Assembly (NCBI GenBank): GCA_026986355.1
Contig: JALSOO010000094.1
Location: 1 to 12,711 of the forward strand
Reading direction: 5' to 3'
DNA: 12,711 bases
DNA from: Campylobacteraceae bacterium
Lineage (GTDB): Bacteria; Campylobacterota; Campylobacteria; Campylobacterales; Sulfurovaceae
Shown here: positions 1 through 6,076 of the stretch, in pieces
Layout: every line of letters starts with the position of its first letter
Numbering within the stretch: the first letter of the stretch is position 1
The notes under the pieces: generated by a model
Told to the model about the DNA's origin: nothing
The model's input: the letters and a program-made list of their open reading frames with translations, nothing else
The model's database searches: none
Position numbers and translations under genes: made by a program

Positions 1-910
1 TATCATATATATCATAAAGTATACGTTGTATAGAGGCTTCAGAGAACCAACCAGGAGTATCATGTGATGCTGTTTCAACATTCATATTCCAACCATCACT
101 ACCCATTGTATCAAAATAGATAGGGTCATCTGTTATCATAGCAGAGAGTGAATTTCCCCACCCCTCTCCAAAAGCTACACGAATATCCAAATATTCTCCT
201 GTACCATGCTGTCCACCGATATTGTCTGCACGAGAGAAATTTTTTTCAAAGTAGTGACCCCACTCATGAATAACAATATGGTCATCATACTCATCACTAT
301 CTCCTTGTTGGTCTCCTTGCATCATAATAGTATTTATACCATCATAGTATGTTCCTGAATTTATATTCTGAGTAGACCAATTTACCTTTAGTGGAGGGAA
401 ATTGATATTGCTATCAATAGCAATAAATCGTCTCATTGCTAGATATATAGAGTCAAGTATAGCAAATGGTGGAGAGCTTTGGTTAGATGATGAAGCAGTA
501 AGGTCACGAATAGAGTTTGAGTTTCCACTATTTTTGAAATTCCCCTCTATACCATATAAGGAATTTCCATCTTTATTATCTAGCACTTTTAAGTCCCATC
601 TATTAGATTTTTTCATTTTAGCATAGACACGAATTTTTATATCGGTATTATTTGGTATATTTGATAGAGTATAGTCTCCTTTATCATCAGTAAAGGTAGA
701 GTCAACTAAACTGTTTGAACGGTCAATAGCCTCAACAGAGACCTGTTTTGCCGTCTCTTTAGTAATATTCGAGTAATCTAATGAAGAAGAACCTCCAACA
801 TTTTTAACATGAATCCGTTCATAATAAACAGTTCCTGAAATCTCTACAGCCTCTAAAGAGAGGCTAGATAGAAAAAGAAGTATAAATAGATAGTGTCCAC
901 GAAATTTCAT
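1..910 (-). CDS. Secreted HEXXH metallopeptidase-like protein, 3' end cut by window edge
   Basis: The frame stays open for 303 codons from the ATG at 908-910 to the left edge, so the C-terminus is missing. A Sec-type signal peptide covers residues 1 to about 21 (hydrophobic core YLFILLFLSSLSL) and has no lipobox cysteine, so the protein should be released to the periplasm or outside. Residues about 22-100 resemble a small carboxypeptidase-regulatory or Ig-like beta domain. The zinc-binding motif HEWGH is at 215-219, and GEGWG follows with Glu249 as likely third ligand, an arrangement like gluzincins such as fungalysin (M36). The core is roughly two-thirds identical by eye to the adjacent protein at 985-2643. 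AAGGA (revcomp of 916-920) supports the start. It probably shares a transcript with its paralogue, 74 bases away. Peptidase activity is inferred from motifs; I cannot name the family or substrate. Confidence 0.85.
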   Translation of the reverse strand, partial: MKFRGHYLFILLFLSSLSLEAVEISGTVYYERIHVKNVGGSSSLDYSNITKETAKQVSVEAIDRSNSLVDSTFTDDKGDYTLSNIPNNTDIKIRVYAKMKKSNRWDLKVLDNKDGNSLYGIEGNFKNSGNSNSIRDLTASSSNQSSPPFAILDSIYLAMRRFIAIDSNINFPPLKVNWSTQNINSGTYYDGINTIMMQGDQQGDSDEYDDHIVIHEWGHYFEKNFSRADNIGGQHGTGEYLDIRVAFGEGWGNSLSAMITDDPIYFDTMGSDGWNMNVETASHDTPGWFSEASIQRILYDIYD

Positions 911-984
911 AAATATCCTTAATTTAATATTTTATTAATATGCTAGTTTACCATATTATTTTAGATTATTAATAAATTCTATCT

Positions 985-2643
985 CTAATATTGAGGCATT
1001 CTTAATGGTTTTCTCTGTTTCTCTCCTTTTGACATTACAGGCTTATATGTTCCTGCTTCTCTATTGAGTTTTACAATAAAACAACTGTTATTAAATGACG
1101 CATCGTATACTTCGACAAGATAGTTATCGGGTGTTAGATTGATAGATAAACTATCTGAACTAGAACCTTCTAATGGAGACATACCCATTGACTTCATAGG
1201 ATATTTAGCACGATATATAACAATATCTGGGTCTCCATATGAACCATTATAAGGTTGAGCATTAAATGTATAGAAACCTGTTTTATCAATTTTAACTTTG
1301 ATAAATGTTCTATTTCCAAGTTTATTGTAGACTCCATATCTATTTTGATTACATTGTGTAATCCATTTTCCTACTTTTAGCTCTTTATAAATAGGGGTCG
1401 TGTAATTGCCCATTGCTTTATTAGAACGATATTTACCATAAATATCAGAGATAGGTGCAATCTGTTCAGAAGAAACAACATCATCAATCTCGTTTGATTT
1501 AGAACTATTCTCAGACTTTAACGCAGAAATAAATGAAAAGATACTGGTAAATGCAGGGGTATTTCTCTCTTTTGATACCATAGCTTCAATGATTGGTTTA
1601 AGTCCTAAATGAAGATTATCTCCTCCATCAGGATTATTATCATATAGGTCATATAAAATACGTTGTATAGAGGCTTCAGAGAACCAGCCTGGATTTTCAT
1701 GTTCTGCTGACTCTATATTCATTGACCAACCCGAAGATTGTCCATATCCTGATGTGTCAAAATAGATAGGATTATCCGTAGCAATTGCAGAGAGTGCATT
1801 TCCCCACCCCTCTCCAAATGCTACACGAATATCAAGTGAATCTCCTGATGAGTGTGGTCCACCTATACTATCTGAACGTGAAAATTTATCTTCAAAGAAG
1901 TGACCCCACTCATGAATAATAATATGGTCATCATACTCATCTGTATCAGAGTTAGCATCTCCTAAAATCCATAAATTACCCTCTCCATCATAATTAGAAG
2001 TAATAATCTGCCCAAGGCTTCTATCTCCTCCTCCTGCTACATTATTGACCGACCAATTTACAGTTAATTTAGGAAATTTAATATCAGGTTTAGCTTTTAG
2101 AACCTTTTGCATAACTCTATTGATACTATCCAATATCGCAAAAGGTGCTGCTGTTCTATTGCCTGTGTAGGCTTCCCCACTCCAACCAGAAGAGGCATGT
2201 AGGTCTCTAATCGTTGGAACTGTTCCACTATTGATAAGAGAGCCTTCCATAATATAATTTGAGTTCATATTTGTATTATCAACAACCACCACATCCCATA
2301 AATCTTTTTTATACATTCTTGCATAAACACGAATCTTTACAGGGGTGTTTTCAGGGACATATACTCTATATCTACCTCTATTATCTGAAGTTGTTGTATA
2401 TAAGACTGCCCCATTTTCATCAAGTGCTTTAATATAGAGATTCTTTCCTCTCTCTCTTTTAATATTATTATAATCTAAACCAATAACACCATAATCCCCC
2501 TGTTTGAGAGGTACTCTATCATAGGTAATTGTACCTGATATTTTAATGCCATCTCCCTCTTTCTGAGGTTTAGGACTATTACATCCCACTATAAAAAAAA
2601 CTAAAAGAAATAGAGAGAAAGAGCTAAGTTTTTGTTGAATCAT
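985..2643 (-). CDS. HEXXH metallopeptidase-like lipoprotein (paralogue of the gene at 1-910)
   Basis: This 552-residue predicted lipoprotein has a type II signal peptide ending in the lipobox IVGC (Cys21). The order is: a beta-rich Ig/carboxypeptidase-regulatory-like domain at about 33-110; a catalytic region with HEWGHFFE at 244-251 and FGEGWGNA at 276-283 (His244, Glu245, His248 and probably Glu278 binding zinc, gluzincin style); a helical stretch at 320-400; and a C-terminal beta domain at about 445-527 resembling bacterial pre-peptidase C-terminal (PPC) domains, with DPDIVIY and a NYLVEVYDAS end. Cys431 and Cys521 could pair. It likely acts on the periplasmic face or cell surface. The start is supported by AAAGG just upstream and a TATAAT box at 2667-2672. 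It is the first gene of a two-gene tandem duplication. Membrane anchoring is the main difference from its neighbour. Family and substrate are not known to me. Confidence 0.88.
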   Translation of the reverse strand: MIQQKLSSFSLFLLVFFIVGCNSPKPQKEGDGIKISGTITYDRVPLKQGDYGVIGLDYNNIKRERGKNLYIKALDENGAVLYTTTSDNRGRYRVYVPENTPVKIRVYARMYKKDLWDVVVVDNTNMNSNYIMEGSLINSGTVPTIRDLHASSGWSGEAYTGNRTAAPFAILDSINRVMQKVLKAKPDIKFPKLTVNWSVNNVAGGGDRSLGQIITSNYDGEGNLWILGDANSDTDEYDDHIIIHEWGHFFEDKFSRSDSIGGPHSSGDSLDIRVAFGEGWGNALSAIATDNPIYFDTSGYGQSSGWSMNIESAEHENPGWFSEASIQRILYDLYDNNPDGGDNLHLGLKPIIEAMVSKERNTPAFTSIFSFISALKSENSSKSNEIDDVVSSEQIAPISDIYGKYRSNKAMGNYTTPIYKELKVGKWITQCNQNRYGVYNKLGNRTFIKVKIDKTGFYTFNAQPYNGSYGDPDIVIYRAKYPMKSMGMSPLEGSSSDSLSINLTPDNYLVEVYDASFNNSCFIVKLNREAGTYKPVMSKGEKQRKPLRMPQY

Positions 2644-2666
2644 GAGAAACCTTTCACTAATATATT

Positions 2667-2672
2667 ATTATA
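2667..2672 (-). promoter_or_regulatory. Candidate -10 box for the metallopeptidase-like pair
   Basis: On the minus strand this reads TATAAT exactly, 24 bases before the ATG at 2643. That leaves a leader of about 17 bases holding the AAAGG ribosome binding site. No convincing -35 is visible, as is usual in Campylobacterota. Confidence 0.45.
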
Positions 2673-2751
2673 GTTTAGCATATAAAATAGAAAAAAGATA
2701 TACTTATTTTTTATTCTTTTTTATTAAAAAATTTTTTTTACTTTAGAAAAA

Positions 2752-2782
2752 AACTCTTTCAATGATGATTTTATAAAGAGTT
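2752..2782. promoter_or_regulatory. Inverted repeat in the divergent promoter region
   Basis: AACTCTTT at 2752-2759 is matched by AAAGAGTT at 2775-2782, a perfect 8-base inverted repeat with a 15-base spacer (centres 23 bases apart, about two helical turns). It lies just upstream of the TAGAAT box for the PAS gene. It could be an operator for a dimeric regulator; with so much A+T nearby, chance is possible. Confidence 0.3.
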
Positions 2783-2785
2783 AGC

Positions 2786-2791
2786 TAGAAT
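2786..2791 (+). promoter_or_regulatory. Candidate -10 box for the PAS gene
   Basis: TAGAAT matches the consensus at five of six positions and lies 31 bases before the ATG at 2822. AAGG at 2807-2810 would be the ribosome binding site, at a rather long spacing of 11 bases. Confidence 0.35.
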
Positions 2792-2821
2792 AAGTAGAGA
2801 AATTATAAGGTAATAGTAGAG

Positions 2822-3385
2822 ATGATATATAGACCAATTGTTCTTGACAAAGAGATAGTTTTTTCCAAAAAGAAATTTATTGTGAGTAAAAGCGATACAC
2901 GAGGTAACATTATTTTTATTAATAAAAATTTTGCTGAAATATCAGGATATACTGAAGAAGAGTTAATGGGAATGCCTCATAATGTAATAAGACATCCTGA
3001 TATGCCAAAAGCTATTTTCTTTTTGGTATGGAACTCCTTAAAAGCAGGAAGGGAAGTTTCAGGAGTAATAAAAAATTTAGCAAAAAGTGGTAAATACTAT
3101 TGGGTTATTGCTGACTTTTCTATACAAACAAATGCAAAAGGATATATTGAATCTTTTACAGCATTTAGACGTGCTGTACCTGAGAAAGTGATAGAAGAGA
3201 TAGAAGAGTTGTATGATACTATGTTAAATATTGAGAAGAAACATGGAATAAAAGGTTCTCTATCTTATTTGGAATCTTTTTTAGAAGAGAAAGATATGTC
3301 CTATGATGAATATTTAGAGGAGCTTGTACGCCCAAAAGGTATTTTGGGTGTATTGCTTAATAGTTTTAAAAGTATGTTTTCTTAG
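2822..3385 (+). CDS. Stand-alone Aer/CetB-like PAS domain protein
   Basis: This 187-residue cytoplasmic protein carries one PAS domain at about 18-118, of the type that binds FAD in the E. coli aerotaxis sensor Aer and the Campylobacter energy-taxis protein CetB. Diagnostic stretches are NKNFAEISGYT (35-44), PHNVIRHPDMP (52-62), GVIKN (81-85) and KYYWV (91-95). Arg57, His58, Asp60 and Asn85 fall at the numbering I recall for Aer flavin-binding residues, but the aromatic position of the Aer WSGIVKN stretch is Val79 here. After the PAS come an acidic helical segment (120-170) and a short tail. There is no HAMP, transmembrane, kinase or methyl-accepting region, so it must signal through a partner, as CetB does with CetA; no such partner is encoded here. 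Redox or energy sensing is inferred; flavin binding is uncertain because of Val79. Confidence 0.85.
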   Translation: MIYRPIVLDKEIVFSKKKFIVSKSDTRGNIIFINKNFAEISGYTEEELMGMPHNVIRHPDMPKAIFFLVWNSLKAGREVSGVIKNLAKSGKYYWVIADFSIQTNAKGYIESFTAFRRAVPEKVIEEIEELYDTMLNIEKKHGIKGSLSYLESFLEEKDMSYDEYLEELVRPKGILGVLLNSFKSMFS

Positions 3386-3398
3386 AAAATATACTTTT
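3368..3398. terminator. Bidirectional terminator between convergent genes
   Basis: AAAAGTATGTTTTC (3368-3381) pairs with GAAAATATACTTTT (3385-3398), giving a 14-pair stem with one G-U pair and a 3-base loop. Both strands end the stem in a T run. The hairpin covers the last codons and stops of both the PAS gene (stop 3383-3385) and the NlpC/P60 gene (stop 3397-3399), so it likely ends transcription from both sides. Confidence 0.6.
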
Positions 3399-4188
3399 AG
3401 TTTGTATAGGTAGATTCTTTAGTTTCATAACTTGCAAAACTTCTATCATTATCGACAACTCTTCGTCCCTCTAAAAATCTGTTTCTATAGAATATTTTTC
3501 TATCAAAAGAGCTAATAACTACCTTTTTCTGTGCTGAACTAGCATGAATAAATTGATGATTTCCAATATAGATACCTACATGATTTACTTTTCTATGAAA
3601 CCCTTTGCTTGTATCAAAAAAGACTAAATCTCCCTCTTGAAGCTCATCAAAAGAGACTTTTAATCCTACATTTGCTTGATATCCCGAGTAGCGAGGTAGA
3701 GTAATGCCATTTTTTTTATAGACATATTTAGTAAAACCTGAACAGTCAAATGAGAATGGTCCATTCGCAGCCCAAATATAAGGTACTCCTAAATACTCTT
3801 TGGCTGTCTCTATTATTTCATCTTGTTTTGTAAGTTCTACCCAATTTTCTTCTACTTCAATAGAATCCGTGGTAGACTCTGTAGTTCCATAGAATTGGCT
3901 ATCATCTGTATCATTTTGGATAGTTAATGCCAATTCATTGAGTATTGTTGCATCATCAGTCATAAGATTAGTTTTATTTGTATCAGGAAGAAGTGTGATA
4001 CCGTTATTAACATTAAGGGTTTTTAATTTAGAGGGACTTTTTAAGGGTTTAACCTCTTTTTTTGTTATTTTAGTGTGATTGTTATCTATTGACTCTGGGT
4101 TAACTGCCGATACCTTCTCTTGCATACATCCTGAAAATAGGATAGGGAGGGTTAAGAATGGAAGAGAAATCTTCATGATTTTTTTCAA
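3397..4188 (-). CDS. NlpC/P60-family cell-wall peptidase, lipoprotein
   Basis: This 263-residue protein is a predicted peptidoglycan hydrolase that cuts within stem peptides, typically at the D-Glu/diaminopimelate link. A type II signal peptide ends in FSGC (Cys21), so it should be lipid-anchored in the envelope. Residues 22-115 form a low-complexity Asn/Thr/Asp/Ser linker without clear domains. The NlpC/P60 domain covers about 120-245, with catalytic Cys149 in DCSGF, His203 in NHVGIYIG and a third polar residue, probably His215. The start is a TTG at 4186-4188: AAGGA (revcomp of 4195-4199) sits 6-7 bases from it but 18 from the first ATG (4174-4176), which would give the same protein four residues shorter. 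The gene has its own upstream spacer and ends in the hairpin shared with the PAS gene. Confidence 0.9.
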   Translation of the reverse strand: MKKIMKISLPFLTLPILFSGCMQEKVSAVNPESIDNNHTKITKKEVKPLKSPSKLKTLNVNNGITLLPDTNKTNLMTDDATILNELALTIQNDTDDSQFYGTTESTTDSIEVEENWVELTKQDEIIETAKEYLGVPYIWAANGPFSFDCSGFTKYVYKKNGITLPRYSGYQANVGLKVSFDELQEGDLVFFDTSKGFHRKVNHVGIYIGNHQFIHASSAQKKVVISSFDRKIFYRNRFLEGRRVVDNDRSFASYETKESTYTN

Positions 4189-4211
4189 AAAAGTTCCTTT
4201 TTAACAATTGA

Positions 4212-4217
4212 ATTATG
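4212..4217 (-). promoter_or_regulatory. Possible -10 box for the NlpC/P60 gene
   Basis: The minus strand reads CATAAT, 24 bases before the TTG start, leaving a short leader that contains the AAGGA site. It is a five-of-six match to TATAAT in very A+T-rich sequence, so support is weak. Confidence 0.25.
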
Positions 4218-4259
4218 TAACTATGATTTCATTACTTTAATAAGAAAAATTAACCCATG

Positions 4260-4278
4260 ATTGTGTAGGAATTGTGTA
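4260..4278. repeat. ATTGTGTA direct repeat, 11-base period
   Basis: ATTGTGTA occurs at 4260-4267 and again at 4271-4278, separated by GGA. The 11-base period equals about one helical turn, as for tandem half-sites of OmpR-type response regulators. It lies 72-90 bases upstream of the NlpC/P60 start. Binding is inferred only from spacing and position. Confidence 0.35.
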
Positions 4279-4307
4279 TTTTACTACAAATTAGTATCAA
4301 TGTTAAT

Positions 4308-4331
4308 AAAAATATTACTTTTAATATTTTT
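4308..4331. terminator. A+T-only perfect hairpin downstream of the mnmD-like gene
   Basis: AAAAATATTA (4308-4317) and TAATATTTTT (4322-4331) form a perfect 10-base inverted repeat with loop CTTT. Read on the minus strand it follows the luxS operon and ends in a T run. It may be a second, backup terminator. The stem has no G-C pairs, so strength is doubtful. Confidence 0.35.
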
Positions 4332-4349
4332 GTTACATTTCTCACTATA

Positions 4350-4389
4350 AAAAATAATTAATAACTTAAAAAATAAATTAATTATTTTT
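4350..4389 (-). terminator. A+T-only hairpin at the end of the luxS operon
   Basis: AAAAATAATTAAT (4350-4362) is the exact reverse complement of 4377-4389, a 13-base perfect inverted repeat with a 14-base loop. It overlaps the last four codons of the mnmD-like gene and, on the minus strand, ends in a T run. It is the likely operon terminator, though it lacks G-C pairs. Confidence 0.4.
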
Positions 4390-5154
4390 GATAAAATTTA
4401 TATCTCTTAAGCTTTTAGCTGTGGGATTTCTAACTTTTTTTAGTTCCATATCTATATACTCTAAATTAGATATTTTTTTTAAAGATGCAACTGTAGAGCA
4501 ACGAGTTTTATCTCCATAATATAGAAAGATATAGAAACCATTCTCATAAAGTCCTAAACGTGTTGCTGATGCTATAGAGTAGGTTGTTAAGAGAACATCT
4601 TTTTTACTAATTAGAGCAATATCTCCAAAAAACTCTCTTGTCCATAGGAGAGGATTTTTTTTTGGAGAGAAAGCATCTTGATAGATAATATCTATCTTCT
4701 CTTTTATCATAGGAACTTTGACTCTAGCATCTCCTAATAGTATCTCTATCTCAAACTGTTCATCTTTATAATAAAAGTTTCTACTTACCTCATAAATAAT
4801 ATCTTTGATTATCTCAAACTCTTTTGGATAATTAAAATCTTTTAGAGACTCTATAAGCTCTCTATCAAACTCTGGAGATAGGATATGTATTTTTACCTTT
4901 AGATTATGTTTTTTTATATAATATAGTGTGGAAAAAGTGTTATACCCCAAGCCAAAACATATATCTAAAATGGTTAGAGAGGAGAACTCTTTTTTTATAG
5001 ATAGAGCAGGTTTTACATGTTTTTCTAAACTCTCATGTAATGCTCCATCTTTAGTAGAGTGATAGGGTTCTGCAAACTCCTCTGAAAAGAGAGTATCTGT
5101 TCCATCTGCTGATACAATCAATCTTTTTTGAGAGCGTAACTTTTCATTGTACAT
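4378..5154 (-). CDS. mnmD: Stand-alone MnmC2-type tRNA wobble-uridine methyltransferase
   Basis: This 258-residue protein matches the methyltransferase half of MnmC (the former DUF752 family), which uses S-adenosylmethionine to convert 5-aminomethyl-(2-thio)uridine at tRNA position 34 to the 5-methylaminomethyl form. Visible signatures are DGTDTLFSEEFAEPYHS (17-33), the SAM-binding loop LDICFGLGYN (63-72), GDAR (141-144) and the catalytic-site stretch QDAFSPKKNPLLW (159-171). A C-terminal strand with a conserved-looking GDKTRCSTVAS follows. The FAD-dependent oxidase half of fused MnmC is absent, as in stand-alone enzymes such as that of Aquifex, so it would act on nm5U made directly by MnmEG with ammonium. 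It starts 8 bases after the preceding gene without a good ribosome binding site of its own (translational coupling likely). The gene symbol follows the stand-alone homologues. Confidence 0.85.
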   Translation of the reverse strand: MYNEKLRSQKRLIVSADGTDTLFSEEFAEPYHSTKDGALHESLEKHVKPALSIKKEFSSLTILDICFGLGYNTFSTLYYIKKHNLKVKIHILSPEFDRELIESLKDFNYPKEFEIIKDIIYEVSRNFYYKDEQFEIEILLGDARVKVPMIKEKIDIIYQDAFSPKKNPLLWTREFFGDIALISKKDVLLTTYSIASATRLGLYENGFYIFLYYGDKTRCSTVASLKKISNLEYIDMELKKVRNPTAKSLRDINFIKNN

Positions 5155-5162
5155 TAGATTTT

Positions 5163-5465
5163 TTAGAAACCTACCTCATCTAACTCTTTAAATACAAATG
5201 CTTCTGTAATCTCTTCGATACGCTCCTCTTCACGAACAGTAAGTACCATCATACCCTCTTCCATAAACTCCATATAGGACTCATATTTATCCTTCATAAT
5301 GATAAAATCAACCCAATCACTATACTCTTCTCGATTATTATAAAAAGTTGTATTTTTAACTACTCCACCATCAAATTCGACTAATGCCCAATAGTTAGCA
5401 TCAATAACTTTTGTAATCTTAGCATTTTTATCATCTTTGGAATCAACACAAATCCATACTAACAT
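5163..5465 (-). CDS. Conserved-looking 100-residue protein of unknown function in the luxS operon
   Basis: I do not recognise this protein. It is acidic and soluble, with no signal peptide or membrane segment. The first half looks like beta strands (VWICVD, ITKVID, YWALVEFDGG, VVKNTTFY) and the second half is helical (EEYSDWVDFIIMKDKYESYMEFMEEGM, then VREEERIEEITEAFVF). There is one cysteine (Cys6) and no metal-binding or catalytic motif. The strand pattern faintly recalls the NifX/dinitrogenase-cofactor fold, but I cannot support that. It is certainly a real gene: its ATG follows the luxS stop by 2 bases, with AAAGGG inside the last luxS codons, and its stop precedes the methyltransferase ATG by 8 bases. 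A role linked to LuxS or to tRNA modification is inference from position. Confidence 0.75.
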   Translation of the reverse strand: MLVWICVDSKDDKNAKITKVIDANYWALVEFDGGVVKNTTFYNNREEYSDWVDFIIMKDKYESYMEFMEEGMMVLTVREEERIEEITEAFVFKELDEVGF

Positions 5466-5467
5466 CT

Positions 5468-5977
5468 CTATAACCCTTTAAGTTTTTTCTTTGAGAGTTT
5501 TAACTCATCATTATTCATTACTCCTATTTTACTATCAAGTATCTTTTGAGCAATATCTTGTGCCTCTTCTAATGAGTGCATCTTATATGTTCCACATTGA
5601 TATATATTAAGTTCAGGAATATCTGACTGTTTTTTAACATTTAAAACATCAATCATGGATTTTTTCCACGCTTTAGCAACTTTCTTCTCTTTAGGTGTAC
5701 CAAGAAGTGACATATAAAATCCTGTTCTACAGCCCATTGGAGATATATCTATAATCTCTACTTTTTTAGAGTTTAGATGGTCTCTCATAAATCCTGCAAA
5801 GAGATGCTCTAAGGTATGAATACCTTTTTCACTTAAAATATCCTCATTGGGTTTACAAAAACGTAAATCAAAAACGGTAATATCATCTCCACTTGGAGTA
5901 GTCATTGTTTTGGCTACTCTCACTGCTGGGGCTATCATCTTTTTATGGTCTACTCTAAAACTATCTAATAATGGCAT
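5468..5977 (-). CDS. luxS: S-ribosylhomocysteine lyase LuxS (autoinducer-2 synthesis)
   Basis: LuxS splits S-ribosylhomocysteine into homocysteine and DPD, the precursor of autoinducer-2, in the activated methyl cycle. This 169-residue protein has the family's normal length and begins MPLLDSFRVDH. Metal ligands His54 and His58 lie in HTLEHLFAGF with catalytic Glu57; the catalytic cysteine is Cys83 in PMGCRTGFY; the third ligand is Cys128 in QCGTY. The start is set at 5975-5977 because AAGGA (revcomp of 5985-5989) lies 7 bases upstream and because LuxS proteins begin at this Met. A longer open frame up to 6028 adds 17 residues not found in the family. It is first in an operon with the unknown 100-residue gene and the MnmC2-like gene, and divergent from folE. 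Confidence 0.97.
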   Translation of the reverse strand: MPLLDSFRVDHKKMIAPAVRVAKTMTTPSGDDITVFDLRFCKPNEDILSEKGIHTLEHLFAGFMRDHLNSKKVEIIDISPMGCRTGFYMSLLGTPKEKKVAKAWKKSMIDVLNVKKQSDIPELNIYQCGTYKMHSLEEAQDIAQKILDSKIGVMNNDELKLSKKKLKGL

Positions 5978-6019
5978 ATTATAATCCTTATGTTCTTTTT
6001 TAATTAAAATTGAGACGCA

Positions 6020-6025
6020 AATATA
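6020..6025 (-). promoter_or_regulatory. Possible -10 box for the luxS operon
   Basis: The minus strand reads TATATT preceded directly by TG, 43 bases before the luxS ATG at 5977. Other A+T hexamers nearby (for example TATTAT further upstream) could serve instead, so the position is uncertain. Confidence 0.25.
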
Positions 6026-6033
6026 CAATAATA

Positions 6034-6053
6034 ACCATAAAAGATGGTAATAT
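6034..6053. promoter_or_regulatory. folE -10 box with overlapping inverted repeat
   Basis: TAATAT at 6048-6053, preceded by TGG (6045-6047), forms an extended -10 for folE, with a leader of about 17 bases that holds AAGGGGAA (6066-6073). ACCAT (6034-6038) and ATGGT (6044-6048) form an inverted repeat whose right arm overlaps the extended -10, so a bound repressor could control folE and perhaps the divergent luxS operon. Confidence 0.35.
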
Positions 6054-6076
6054 ATCGAAAAAAATAAGGGGAATCT

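Noticed and set aside
402..626. Plus-strand open frame of 74 codons
   Set aside because: It lies antisense within the metallopeptidase-like gene at 1-910, whose frame is supported by motifs and a close paralogue; this one has no ribosome binding site or recognisable content.
1..2643. Direct repeats as a sign of a mobile element
   Set aside because: The repeats are homologous coding positions of two paralogues; there are no terminal inverted repeats, transposase or target duplications.
2700..2750. Poly-T/A tract as a terminator
   Set aside because: It lies in a divergent promoter region where no transcript should end, and the stem it could form is pure A-T without a clear loop; more likely an A+T-rich upstream promoter element.
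5163..5465. NifX/NafY-like identity for the 100-residue protein
   Set aside because: Only a vague strand pattern is shared; no conserved cofactor-binding histidines or glycine motifs are visible.
5978..6076. Riboswitch (SAM, SAH or THF type) between luxS and folE
   Set aside because: The 99 bases are A+T-rich and hold both promoters and leaders of only about 20-40 bases; I see no conserved helices or terminator pair.
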